This document shows, one piece after another, positions 50,650-60,899 of a stretch of DNA of 64,000 nt; within the stretch, counting starts at the first letter, position 1, and each line of letters begins with the position of its first letter. Source of the stretch: Euglena gracilis (Eukaryota; Euglenida; Euglenophyceae; Euglenales); assembly GCA_039621445.1 (NCBI GenBank), contig CP154956.1, forward strand, positions 15,603,508 through 15,667,507, read 5' to 3'. Position numbers and translations under genes: made by a program. The notes beneath the pieces were generated by a model, which worked only from the letters and a program-made list of their open reading frames with translations, was not told where the DNA came from and made no database searches.

Positions 50650-51045
50650 TGGTATGTTTGGAGGGACGAGGGCATCTCTGATTCGCCTGCTGGAGAGGGT
50701 TCTTCATCAGAATCTGCCCCCCCCCCCCCCAGAAAAGAAATTGAAAGTGACACTGCCCACCCAAAAAGGAAATCACCACCAGTTCCGCATGGAATGGAAG
50801 AATGGCCGAGATTGGTTGCATTTTGAAGCATCCCGTGTCATGTCGTGTGCTATTTGCCATCAATTTCATCAGAATCCAAAAGTGATCCGGACGTGATGGG
50901 GATGGGTCAGAAAAGAAATTCTCTTGCAATGCCAACAAAAGTGTACACTTTCCGCAACGTCAAATCACATAGCGAGGGAAAGTATCATCTTGCTGCAAAG
51001 GCCATGTTGAATCGACCACAAACAGGTCTGAGCCAATCACTACCA
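50650..51045 (+). pseudogene. Zinc-finger / hAT-associated N-terminal fragment
   Basis: Frame 1 reads KLKVTLPTQKGNHHQFRMEW, KNGRDWLHFEASRVMSCAIC, HQFHQNPKVIRT and stops. A second frame then gives MPTKVYTFRNVKSHSEGKYH LAAKAM. Together they resemble the TTF-type/ZNF862-like finger, where W...(F/W)L......M.C..C......F..G.......L..H..S..H occurs. The frame change within about 30 bp suggests a decayed copy. Such domains are common at the N-terminus of hAT-derived proteins. A preceding acidic, Ser-rich frame (DEGISDSPAGEGSSSESAPP) may be its N-terminus. Confidence 0.45.
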
Positions 51046-51049
51046 GACC

Positions 51050-51736
51050 ATTTGAAGCTGCCTCCAGCTAACCCCCCCCCCCCCCCCCGGGGGGGGCGGC
51101 CAAAACCTTTTCCAGCTGCCCCCCCCCCCCCCAGGTCCTTAAGAAAGTCCTTGGTCCTGAAACGGCCTCCGGGGGGTGGGAGTGTTTGGGGGCTCGCTGG
51201 CATGCACACACGTTTGGGGGCTCGCTGGTGTGCACAAAGGCATGCATATTCATTTTATGCACGCGCACGCCTCGGCCTTCCCAGCTCCGCGCCAGATGGG
51301 GCATCAAGATTCCGAAGACCCATCCCGGACTGCCATATCTGCCCTGCGTGGAGGAAGCAAATGGGACCCACAGCGGCGCAAACCGAGCGTGACAGCGTTT
51401 CTGGTGTTTCTTTTGTTTGAGGCGGTGGGAGGCCAGACCCCCCAAAGCCTTTCGGTGCCCCCCGACCACCAGCGCTGCAAAATGTGCTGGCGGCCAGCTC
51501 TCCCGCCACTAACCCCGCTCCCCGTCCCTCCCCCAACCCGATGCCCAAGGTGGTGGGTGAAATCCCCACCGTTCCCGTGGGTCGGAGTACCCCCCCCCCC
51601 CCAGCCGGATTAACCCAATCCCCGATATGCACCCGCACCGCACGCCCGCGCCCAGCGCCCGCGCCCAGCGCCCGCTTTGAGGGGCCACGGCATCGTTAGC
51701 CCACCACCAAGCACCTATGAAATGACTGGGCATGAC
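51050..51736. other. C/G runs and unassigned GC-rich DNA
   Basis: A 30-bp direct repeat GTTTGGGGGCTCGCTGG(C/T) at 51184-51230. Several open frames in 51250-51500, none recognised. 51640-51680 has GCCCGCGCCCAGC repeats. Confidence 0.35.
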
Positions 51737-51900
51737 CAGGGTTCGGTATAAGGAGGGTGTACGGGGTTTAGGTGGGGAGTGTCCCTCCCAGGGGGGGATA
51801 CCCGGGACCCCTGCCCAAAAGGTCAACATTTTTTTTCCCGGTGCCTTTCGTGCCGAGTTTCTGTTGCATTTTTTTTGACAATATGGGTGCAAAAAAATTC
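51737..51900 (+). mobile_element. Partial family 3 element
   Basis: Starts CAGGGTTCGGTATAAGGAGG, as in the element at 56011; followed by GGGGTTTAGGTGGGG, CCCGGGACCCC and GGTCAACATTTTTTT. The right terminus is missing. Confidence 0.65.
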
Positions 51901-51944
51901 GGCCAAGTGCTTCCCCCCGGACGCTTGGTCCCTCCTCCTTTCAC

Positions 51945-52070
51945 GAAACTTGCCCCCCCCCCCCCCTAAAGTTGGCCTTTGGCCTTTTGCATATGGCCGC
52001 CAAAATTCTTATGCAAGCTCCCCTCCTCCTCCCCTCCTCCTCCCCTCCTCCTCCCCTCCTCCTGAACATC
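51945..52070 (+). repeat. TAAAGTTGGCC element fragment and (CTCCTCCCCT)n
   Basis: CCCTAAAGTTGGCCTTTGGCC and GCATATGGCCGCCAAAATTC match 48.9 kb; CTCCTCCCCTCC units at 52018-52064. Confidence 0.7.
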
Positions 52071-52585
52071 GGTGTGTACGTGCCAGCCTTTAGGTGTCCT
52101 GCATCCCAGACCCAATCACACCCAATCACACGCCCAGTTCCACCCACACAAGCTTGGGAATCCGGGATTTTCTGCCGGACCCCCTCCCCCCTGGGATCTG
52201 GCGGACCCCCAAGGGCCTCAAGGGCCTTGGATGGCGCCCCCACAGGCCCTTTGGGTCCCCTGCAGAGGCAGGATTTTGGCCATTTTTTTTTGGCCTCCCT
52301 TCAGCCTGAAGCGTCGATTTTTTTTGGCCCCAAAATTGACCCCCAAAAGTCAAAAAGTGGGTCCCCCGGACCGTCCCCCCCCCCCCAGGGGTTGGGGCCA
52401 CCCCCTGGGGGGGGGGACCCTCTCCCCCCGGTCTCAAGAGATCCCTGTAAGGAAGCAGGAAGGGGTGTTTTCACTCACACCCGGCCGCCCTCAGTCTCTC
52501 GCAGTCGCAGAGCGCAGAGGCCCCACCCAAAGGGGGTCACAAGGCCGGCCACCCCCTGTCATTGCACAGGGTTATGCACAGGGTG
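52071..52585. other. Unassigned with G/C runs
   Basis: Long frames run through C/G tracts; no family recognised. Confidence 0.35.
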
Positions 52586-52589
52586 CAAT

Positions 52590-52790
52590 AACCCCCCCCC
52601 CAAAATAAGACCCCGGGTCCATTTCGTGGGTCGGTTGCTGGAAAGCCCGAGGGGGGGTCTTATTCATGGGGGGGGTCCATTTCATGGATTTTTGCTCGGA
52701 CCGGCCAAGGGGGGGTCTTATTTTTGGGGGGTCCATTTTATGGGGGTGGTCTTATTTTTTGGGGGGGTTTATGCGGACAGGCAGGGGGGG
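52590..52790 (+). repeat. GGGGGTCTTATTTTTGGGGG repeats
   Basis: Four to five units of GGGGGTCTTATT(C/T)(A/T)TGGGGGG with CCATTT(C/T)ATGG; inverted AAATAAGACCCC at 52605. Similar words at 28960-29015. Confidence 0.75.
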
Positions 52791-52959
52791 GGGGCTCTGG
52801 TTCCGGGGGGAGGAGGGGGGGGCCCACACCACCATACGGGTTTGCCCACCGCCACCGACGGAGCCCCATTGCCGGCCGTCCCGGTCCGCCTCTGCCCCGG
52901 GTGTCCGCCCTCGAAACACGATGTGCCCCGGGGACAGCCATGGGTTAAATCAGTCTAAT

Positions 52960-53090
52960 ATATGCACACACACACACACGTACACACACATACACACACA
53001 CACACATACACACATACACACACACGCACACACATACACACGCACACACACACACACACATGCATACATACATATATGCACATATATACA
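52960..53090 (+). repeat. (CA)n microsatellite
   Basis: About 110 bp of CACA with TACA and CGCA variants, passing into CATATATACATACATA. Confidence 0.95.
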
Positions 53091-53313
53091 TACATAGCTC
53101 ATAAACAGTCTTATTCAGCCCTAAGAAGCATTTTGTTTGGAAGCACGTCTGGAATCTTTCTGGGGGAGGCAATTAAGTGGTGCACACTCTGTGAGCCAGA
53201 AGGCTGAGCAACAAAAGCGCTGTTTTTGGCCCAACTGCCATATAAACCCCCATTTTTTTCAAAACCATTATTGAAAAAGCCTGCAGCTCTGAAAAGGGCC
53301 TGAGGGCTCTGAC

Positions 53314-53944
53314 CAGACCATTGCTTAACACCTGTCCCACCCCACCCCGGGGGGGGTGACTGACTGATTTTTTCAGAGTGACTGACTGGTTTTTTGGCCG
53401 TGGCCCCCCCCCCCCCCCCCCGGGGGTGGGGTAGGCCAGAAATCACCCAAAAGTGGCTGAGTGGCCAACCGGCGCCGAAGGCACCGGAGAAAATTTTGGC
53501 CCAAAATGGCCTTGAAAGGCCAAAAAATGACTGGTTTTCCTGGGTGGCCGACCCCCCCCCCCCCCCGGCATGTTTTTTTTTAATTTTGTCCCCCCGGGGG
53601 GGGAGGGGGGGGTGGGGGGGTGGGTCCGCTGGACCCCCTCCCCCCCCGGAGGGGGGTGGGATATACTTTTCGGCGCCGCAGGCGCCGAAAAAAAATTATT
53701 TTTAGCACTTTTCGCGATTTTTCGGCCATTTTTTTGTGGCCCCCGGGACCCCCCCCCCCCCCGGGCCCCCCCCCCCCCGGGGGGGGGGGGGTGGGGGGGC
53801 CCCCCCCGGTCTTAAAAAAACCCCTGCCCCCCGGGGGGGGGGGTAAAGTGACTGACTGGCTTGGCCGAAAAAAGTGACTGACTGGTTTTTTCGGAGTGGA
53901 AAGTGACCCCCCCTCCCTCCCCGGGGTCGCTAAGCAATGGTATG
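53314..53944 (+). mobile_element. hAT-like MITE, family 2, with nested family 1 copy
   Basis: Ends CAGACCATTGCTTAACACC and GCTAAGCAATGGTATG; perfect TSD GCTCTGAC (53306-53313, 53945-53952). Contains GTGACTGACTGATTTTTTCAG at 53350-53378 and the right-hand GTGACTGACTGGTTTTTTCG. The nested family 1 copy occupies 53569-53826. Confidence 0.9.
53569..53826 (+). mobile_element. hAT-like MITE, family 1, copy 4 (nested)
   Basis: Left end CATGTTTTTTTTTAATTTTG is diverged; right end CTTAAAAAAACCCCTG is intact. TSD CCCCCCGG (53561-53568, 53827-53834). Same hairpin and core as the other copies. Confidence 0.82.
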
Positions 53945-53952
53945 GCTCTGAC

Positions 53953-54310
53953 AGTCTTTCTCCCAACACTGCAAACGTGTGGGACATCATTGCCCAAGTC
54001 GAAGGAGGCCCAACTGGCAGCCTTAAACCAGGGGGTGGGCACACTTAGTTCTGATGAAAATGCCGTTTTTTTGGAAAGTTAGGGTTCTGGTTGAGGTCAG
54101 GGTCAGGGTAAGGAATCGGGTGAGGTTTTGGATTTGGCTGACAACCAAAGTTAGGCCTAAATCTGGGCTTAAATCTTGGCTGACTCCTGGGCTTCCTTGG
54201 GCCTAAAAGTGGGCCTAAGTGGGGTATGCCTGGCCTCAGCACCTAACCCCCTGTGCGGAGTGGAGGCAGTGGTGGCCTGGGGGTCCCCCAGCCACTCCAA
54301 GGCTGTTCGG
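53953..54310. other. Unassigned
   Basis: Short coding-like stretch at 53950-54045 on both strands; then GGTTAGGG-like and TTGGGCCTAAA repeats at 54070-54220. Confidence 0.35.
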
Positions 54311-54311
54311 T

Positions 54312-54432
54312 ACCCCCCCCCTCGGGCCCTTGGACCCCCTCCTCCTTACATCCAAATTTGGCCCCCCAAAGGTCGGCCCCCTGGCCTTACCTTCAATCAT
54401 GGCCTGAGCCCTGATTGAAGGGGGGGAGGTAC
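54312..54432 (+). repeat. GGTACCCCCC..GGGGGAGGTACC element
   Basis: Inverted ends GGTACCCCCCC and GGGGGGGAGGTACC around the CTCCTTACATCCAAATTTGG..TCAATCATGGCC core; short complete member of the 48.85-kb family. 54433-54500 adds GAGACCCCC(T/A)GGGG inverted copies. Confidence 0.6.
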
Positions 54433-54499
54433 CCTGGGGGTCTCACTACTCCCCTCCGTAATGAAGTGAGACCCCCTGGGGTGTCCTACCTCCCCCCCC

Positions 54500-54994
54500 G
54501 TCCAACGACTACCCCCCTGGTCAGTGGCGATCTTTTTCCAGGTGATCTTTTTCATTAGTTTCGTTTGGAATACGACAAAGAGCGCGGTTTCACCACCGCT
54601 CCCTGACCAAATCGGTGTTGACCAGCACATATGGGAACCTATGTGTTGGTACCTTGTTCACTGCTGTGAGTTTCTCCCTTTTTTCATCGTGAATCTGAGA
54701 ATTGTGGCCATGACAGGCAAAGGAAACTTTTTCTTCACCTTGGGGCGAAGCGAGAGAAGAATTTTTTTTGACCCCAGTCTTGTCTAACGACCATCCCCCG
54801 GTCAGTAGCGATATTTGGCCAAAATAGCGACCACCCTCCAGGTCAGTGGCGATATTTAGTGGTTGTTGGACAAGGGGGGGGGGGGCAGTTGAAGGCTGCT
54901 GTCTAACCTTTCTGGAGGTCCAGCCCTCTTCTCGCCAGCAACAGATTTCAAACCCGAACATACATTTTGGCTTTGAGGGTGCCGAAGTGACCAA
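54500..54994 (-). CDS. Possible coding segment with CCGGTCAGT(A/G)GCGAT repeats
   Basis: Minus frame of about 134 codons includes SSLASPQGEEKVSFACHGHN, SQIHDEKREKLTAVNKVPTH and RFPYVLVNTDLVRERW. The N-terminal half crosses three CGACCACCC..GGTCAGTGGCGATAT direct repeats (54508, 54790, 54830), so only the 54590-54780 part is a candidate exon. Confidence 0.3.
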
Positions 54995-55059
54995 TGTTGG
55001 CCGAAAGGGGTCAAAAAATGAGCCGCTGAGAGATAATTTCTCGAGCCTTTTTTTTGCTT

Positions 55060-55450
55060 AATTGCTGATTTGTTTGTGTTTTTTTTTGCAGTGCTTTTCT
55101 TTTTTGTTTGAACCGGGTCCGGGTGGACTCAGTTGGGGGGCTTACCGCTGCCCAAATGCCTTAGCACACTTTTCCCAGGTTGTCAAGCAACACCGGCCAC
55201 CATCCGGCAGACCGGACACCGATGGTCGCGCTGTGCCAATGCCCGCCGGGCCTGGCTGCCAGCCCCGTTCTTCTCGAGGCAGTCCAAGCCTTCCAGCCTG
55301 TTCGTTGACTCACCCGACTGCTCCTTATGTGGGCTTGGGGAGCTTGGCCTGCAAGATGGCATGGCCCAGCCCCAGGGCAAAGGCTGTCTGGAGCGGGGGG
55401 GGGGGGGGGGGGGTGGTTTCTGTTGATGCACCCAGGCCCTTCTTCTGACC
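55060..55450. other. Possible exon, strand unresolved
   Basis: After TTTTTTTTGCAG (55091) the sequence has natural composition; frames on both strands are open (plus TPATIRQTGHRWSRCANARR; minus ALAQRDHRCPVCRMVAGVA). 55450-55830 is AT-rich with nothing seen. Confidence 0.3.
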
Positions 55451-55849
55451 TTGCACAACTGTCATAGCTGTTGAATGCAAAGTGAGTGGTGTTTTTGTTA
55501 AAGATGTTAAGCATTCGGATTTGACATCTATATATTTTTATGTAGCTATTGCATGAACGTAGCCATCCCTCCAACACCCTCATAATATTTCATAAAACGC
55601 TCCTTTTCGCGTCTTATTTGCAGGGCGTACTACCCATGGCAGGGTTCACGTCATTTTTCATAACGAAATGCGCAGCAAACAATCCTCATAGAGACTGCAT
55701 GCTGTATTTATTTTTTCCTATTTTATGCTTTCTTTCCCTGGGGTGCTTTTTTTGAAGTTCCCTCCTCTTTTTTTTTTTTATACACCACTGTCCGTTTGGA
55801 GTTGAATTGAATCCTTTTTCTCCTGACCAGCTTTTTTTTTGCCAAAAAT

Positions 55850-56010
55850 GACCATTCTTTCGGCCATTTCTTTCTGTGGACTGCTGGGACGGGAAGTTCT
55901 CTTTCATCAAGGAGCGCCCTGCTCGCCGCCCTGGGTCACACCACGTTCTGGACTCCGTTCCGTGACGCGTTTCTGCGGAGCAGTCTGGTGCCCCCGGCAA
56001 GGCATCCAGG
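55850..56010 (+). CDS. Possible exon interrupted by family 3 element
   Basis: Frames such as ALLAALGHTTFWTPFRDAFL run into the element at 56011 and, skipping it with one TSD copy, continue WRALPVPCSSDPKLLQPTRR at 56446-56520. Another frame behaves alike, so the true frame is open. No family recognised. Confidence 0.3.
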
Positions 56011-56445
56011 CAGGGTTTGATATAAGGAGGGCGTACATGGTTTAGGTGGGGGGGGTGTCCCCGCCCACCCCCTCCTTGCCCGCACGGGGGCTCCCGCCTA
56101 CCCCCCCCCCCCACCTGCCAGGGGGGTCCGGACCGACCCTCGGGGGGGTTCCCGGGACCCCCCCAAAAAGGGTCAATTTTTTCCTCCGGCGCTTTGCGCC
56201 GAATTTTTTTTTGCATTTTTGGCACATTCTTGCCCAAAAAGTGCCCAAAATGGCACTTTTGGTCGTTTTGGCGGGTCAAAATTTTTCGGCCCGGCGCTTT
56301 GCGCCGGGCCGAAAATTCAGCCACCCTGACCGCGCACCTGTTTAGGTGGGGGGGGGGGGCCCCCCCCCCCCCCCCCCCCCCCTCCGGGCCCGCGGGGGGG
56401 GGCCGGCCCCCCCCCCCCCCCCACCTGTCCTTATATCGAACCCTG
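56011..56445 (+). mobile_element. hAT-like MITE, family 3
   Basis: Ends CAGGGTTTGATATAAGGA and TCCTTATATCGAACCCTG (one mismatch); perfect TSD CATCCAGG (56003-56010, 56446-56453). Long C/G runs and GGCGCTTTGCGCCG hairpins inside. Non-coding. Confidence 0.93.
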
Positions 56446-57060
56446 CATCCAGGTTGGCGTGCTCTTCCTGTCCCGTGCTCCTCTGACCCAAAGCTACTGC
56501 AACCCACCAGGAGGCTGGCCACCTCAACCCCCCCCCCCCCCCAGGAAGCTGACGTCTGGACCCAGGGTTCAACATTTGGAGGCTGTGTGTGGGGTCCACC
56601 CCCCCCCCCCCCCCCCCCCGCATGGCGGGTCCGACCCCCCCCCCTACCTGCCCTTGTATCGACTGCCTGACCCGTACTGGCTCACTTGTCATTGGGCACC
56701 TGCCGAGTGGTCTTGTCGAAGTGAGTGCACAGTTTTTTTTTTATGAGGAAGCGGCCCCACCTGGACTCGGCCGAAAACGGCGGGAGGGGCACCCCATTTT
56801 TGCAATGCAATTCAAAACTGTTGTGTTGTGATGTCATTGATTTGCCGCGCAACAGGATGCAATATAAATATGTCAACACAACGTGTGCATAAACCTACCT
56901 CCCCTTTTATATGTAAATTTGGCTTTGGTCCCCATTTTTTTGGCTTTTTTGACCTATTTTGCCCCTGGCCCACTTAATTTCTTCACATATGGACTTGGTC
57001 CCCCGGCCTCACCACCAATCGTGGCCCTGGCCAAGTGCCTGGGGGTGACATGTTTATAGC
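56446..57060. other. C runs and element fragments
   Basis: 56590-56670 ends CCTTGTATCGACTGCCTG, a degraded family 3 terminus. 56890-57030 contains TTATATGTAAATTTGGC and CAATCGTGGCC pieces of the 48.85-kb family. Confidence 0.45.
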
Positions 57061-57239
57061 AACAAGTGCCGTTTAATTACATTGCCAAAACACACAAGGT
57101 TTTCCCTCGCTGCCTCCCGGTGTGCGCGTGGCGTGCTTGCGCTGCGGCGCCCTGCCGCCTCTTCCCCCCTTCAGCGGAGTGGGGTTCAGGCGGCGCCACG
57201 GTCAGTAGACCTCCGCTGCATTCTGCACGGCCAGGGATG

Positions 57240-57400
57240 GGGAACAGGCTTCTTTTTACACAGAACCTCCCCTGGGGGGGTCCGCATCCCGGGCTGGTGG
57301 TGGTGGCCAGGGAATGGGTTCTGCAATTTTCTGGGCAGTGCTCTCAGACGGCCCGATGTTTTGGGGGTCCCTCCACCCGATTTGGGGAGGTCCTGTGCCG
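57240..57400 (+). repeat. GGCTTCTTTTTA..GTGCTCTCAGAC element, copy 1
   Basis: ACAGGCTTCTTTTTACACAG, a GGGGGGTCC run, GGAATGGGTTCTGCAATTTT and GGGCAGTGCTCTCAGACGGC; repeated at 61355-61515 and, diverged, at 63845-63985. 57070-57240 and 57400-57660 are GC-rich with open frames on both strands but no recognised family. Confidence 0.65.
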
Positions 57401-57660
57401 GGCTGGCCAGAACGGGCACGCAGCTGGCCCTGGGCGTCTATATGGGGGGATAGACCGCAGGGACCCTGCCACCCCGCGTCCCGTTGATGGCGGGGGCGAA
57501 GGACGGCTGCCACGCCCCGGTTGTCCCTGTGGCTGAAGTATGCGACGGGATATGTATACACCAGGGATCCGAGGGTGGGATGGATGTTTGGGATTTTTCC
57601 CCCACCACAATTGAGATCAAATTGTCAATGCCTCCCTGGGAGGTTACGACCATACAATCA

Positions 57661-58135
57661 CTCAGTCACTGGTCGACGCCCCCCCCCCCCCCCCCGGGGA
57701 GAGGATCCCTAGGGCTTTATTTCAGGTCCCCAGCGATTTCCTGTGATTGGCCACCATTCTGGAGGTATTTCGAAAATCTCGATTTTTTTTACCCCAAAAT
57801 GGCTCCAAAAAAACGGCTCAGTGGTGCCAAACTGTCCAGTATTTGGAGGTGGGCCCAGGCTTGTGCTTAGTCGGGTGCCTACCCCACGGGGGGGGGGTGG
57901 GGGATGGGTGCTAGGGGCAGGCACCCCATAGCACCCAATCCGACCCCCCCCGGGGGGGGGTAGGGGTTTGGGGGGTGCCTGCCCATAGCAGGCACCCCCC
58001 TCCGACCCCGGCGCCGAAGGCGCTGCGGGCCCAGAAAAGACCATTTTCAATGAAAATTTTCTGGGTCCCTCCCTGGCCCCCCCCGGCCCCCCCCCCCCCC
58101 CCGGCGGGGTGTGCCTGCTAGGGGCAGGCACCCTA
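57661..58135 (+). repeat. GGGGGCAGGCACCC repeats and C/G runs
   Basis: Four copies of GGGTGCCTGCC / GGGGCAGGCACCC in both orientations with CCCATAGCACCC, around a GGCGCCGAAGGCGC hairpin. No gene. Confidence 0.6.
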
Positions 58136-58139
58136 CAGC

Positions 58140-58530
58140 ACCCACCCACCCCCCTCCCCCCCCGGTCGATAGTGCTGCTAGCCCAGCTAGCCAGCCCCTT
58201 TTTTGGGGGTCCAGCACAAAATTTTTCGGCGCAAAGCGCCGAAATTTTTTGAAAAATTGTGTTCAAAAGTGGCCAAAAATGGGGTTTGGGGGGCGTTTGG
58301 GGCATTTTTGGGGGGTTTCAGATGCATCATTTTTTCAAAACTGTGTTCTGCAGGTCATTTTTGGGCATTTTTCCGATTTCAGTCCAGCTCGCCCCGGTTC
58401 GGGTCCAGCCGGGGTCCAGCCCCCCCCCCGGGGGGGGGGGCGGGCTAGCCCGCCCAAATTTCTAGCCAGCCCAAATTTCTAGCCCTAGCCCAGCAACCCC
58501 CCCCCCCCGGGGTCCTTAAAGAGATGTATG
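58140..58530 (+). mobile_element. Element E, second copy
   Basis: From TAGCCAGCCCCTTTT through GGCGCAAAGCGCC, GGTTTCAGATGCATCATTTT and CTCGCCCCGGTTCGGGTCCA to GGTCCTTAAAGAGATGTATG it matches 36790-37151 closely. The left terminus is not clear. Confidence 0.8.
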
Positions 58531-58589
58531 AAAAGAGCTCAGTACTAAACAGAATCCGGTGAAGGGAAGTTTTAACTCAAATTTTAGGA

Positions 58590-58705
58590 TATACCCGGGA
58601 AATGCTCTTTATTTTGATGTCTGAGGGGCCAAGAGGGATCAAACAGTTCACCATGGTTGGCCCCAACGGACCTTTTCTGCGCGAAGTGGATGCGTCACAC
58701 GTCCA
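58590..58705 (+). CDS. Possible exon, unknown protein
   Basis: Frame MLFILMSEGPRGIKQFTMVG then PNGPFLREVDASHVQ; followed by G and C runs. No family recognised. Confidence 0.35.
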
Positions 58706-58844
58706 AGGAGGGGGGGTGACGTCCATCAGGCCTTCCTTACCCCCCCCCCCCCCAGGGCAGAACGGGAATCGGCCGAACAACTGGGGTGGGGGGGTGGACC
58801 CCCCCCCCCCAACAGGCATTCCCGTCCTGCCCTGCCCCCCCCCC

Positions 58845-59030
58845 CGACTGACTTCCACATCTCGGCCGCCTTCGAGAACGTTGGCCCCGGGTTGCCCGAG
58901 CCAGCTCTCGTTCTTTCCCCCACTCTCCCCAGGTTCCCCAGGTCTATTTCGCTGGCCACGGCCACTCACGGCCGCTTGTTGCAGCCTAACGTGGCCGACC
59001 TGCACGCTCGCTCTGGCAAAGGCTGCACTT
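58845..59030 (+). CDS. Possible exon, unknown protein
   Basis: Frame DFHISAAFENVGPGLPEPAL, VLSPTLPRFPRSISLATATH and GRLLQPNVADLHARSGK. CCCCAG acceptor-like sites inside allow other readings (VYFAGHGHSRPL). No family recognised. Confidence 0.3.
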
Positions 59031-59137
59031 CCCCTTCAATATCCCAGAAACTTTTCTTGCGTGCTTCTTCCAGTACACAGTCCCCACACTTTTTCATTCA
59101 CATAATATATCATTCCAATCACGCAGCCCCACCCACC

Positions 59138-59222
59138 CACCCACACTCACACTTGCATGCATACACCACGCCCTGTGCATGCACGCACACACACACACAC
59201 ACACGCACACACACACGCACTT
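59138..59222 (+). repeat. (CA)n microsatellite
   Basis: CACACACACACA with CGCA and CCCA variants. Confidence 0.9.
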
Positions 59223-59229
59223 GGCTCCC

Positions 59230-60750
59230 TTCTCTTTAATGCAGACTTGAAATAGGCCAAAAATTTAAAAATGGGGGGCCAAGATCGCGGATGAAGGCTG
59301 ACCCACCGGCCCGTGCGCAATTTTCCCTCCCCATGATGTCTCCGGGATGCAACTGCAGCCTCTTTCCCCACTCTGACCTTGCCTGGCACCGTGCCTGGTG
59401 TCTTGCAACCGGTGCCTGCCCGCCTGGAACGGCGAAGGCCGCACCACCGCTGTTGTACATAAGGCCCCTGTGTCACCGCTCCCATAACACAGAGGGGTGC
59501 CCTTGAGGTGTCCTTCCAACAGGCTCTGTTCTGACCACCCAAAGCTTTCATTGATGGATTTCTTGGAAATCGTTCATTTTGACAGGTATTGCTCAGCAAT
59601 GGTACAAAAGCTGACCTATTTTTTCTCATTTGACTCTTTTTTCTTGCATTTTTTTTTTGCTCTCCTCTCGGATTGGTTTGACCCAAATCTGGGCAAGCTA
59701 GCACCAAAATTCCACACATTTAGGTTATGTTCCGATGCCCACCATTTGGGCTGCCGTTCGGTTGACGAGTGATGACTGACTTGCCATCCCCATCTTGCCA
59801 GTCTAAAGTTGCCAGAACATTGATTTGAAAGAGGATTGGATATTGAAAGACGATTGGAGGCTTCCTGCTGTTTTGACAGGCCATACCAAACAAGCTACTC
59901 TGCTTTCTGGTTGTCAATTGTCAATGGTGGCCATTGTCGTAACTTTTCTGGTCCTGTGCTTGCACATTTTTTTTTTGAGATACAGGAATCATTCACCTGC
60001 GATTCTCACTGGAATGGTTCTTGTGGCTTTCGACGTTGAAATGTCCAAATTGAAGTGTCTGCTGGCTAAAGGCAAGGAAGGGTAGTATATGGGAATTCGG
60101 AATTTCCCATTTCCCCCCCATTGTTCCTGGGTTGAAGTACTGAACATATTCAGAGTCCTGAATGCGAGCAATCACATTTTTATTGCCTTAGAAAGTTTGA
60201 GGAGGCCAAAAGGACAATTATTTTTGTTGCAATTTCTGCTATTTCCCGCAATTTCCGCAATTTTCCGTATTTTCCCGCATTTCCCCCGTTTCCTACCCCT
60301 CAGCAAAAATTTGAAATGAAAAATGCAATGAGTTCCCTCCGTTCTGGAATGTTTCGCAAGTCAGGAGAACACATGCGTTTTTTTTTGTTGCATTTTTTTT
60401 GCCTTTTCCGACGGCAATCCCTTCATCCTGCTGTGGTCATCATCAGGTCGTGGGCACCACAACGTTGCTGCCCACGGCCCCACCCGGGTCGTCTCAAAAA
60501 TTTGAATTCCAAACGGACGCTGAGGATCCCAAAGGATGATCAAAAGTGGATTTGGGATTGTGCCGGGGCAGAGGCAGCCTGGTGCCTACCCCACTGTTGG
60601 CGTCCTCCTCGGGTAGGCTGGCCGGGCATACCGGCAATTGTGCTGGTCCCCAGCCATGTGCCACCCCCCGCCAATCCACCCTTGCTTCAGCCCAGCACCA
60701 GGCCAACTACGCCCCCCCCGCCCCCGATAAAGCTGGGCCACGAGGAGTCA
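59230..60750. other. Unassigned, scattered coding-like stretches
   Basis: 59290-59520 and 60500-60730 are GC-balanced and open on both strands; 59830-59940 reads RRLEASCCFDRPYQTSYSAF in one frame. Long T runs separate them. No family recognised. Confidence 0.3.
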
Positions 60751-60899
60751 CTGGCACTGGCGTAATTGGCAGTCTTCTGCCCAAGTATTTTTTTTGTTTT
60801 TGCTTTTGGTTTTCTGTTTTCTGTTTTCTGTTTTCATCACAATTCGACTAATCAACTGTGTGCTTTTGTGGTGCCCTCCATCTCAGGAGGGTTTTCCCC

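Noticed and set aside
51972-52958. Plus-strand frame of 328 codons
   Set aside because: Runs through C/G homopolymers and repeat words and has no recognisable domain; composition alone keeps it open.
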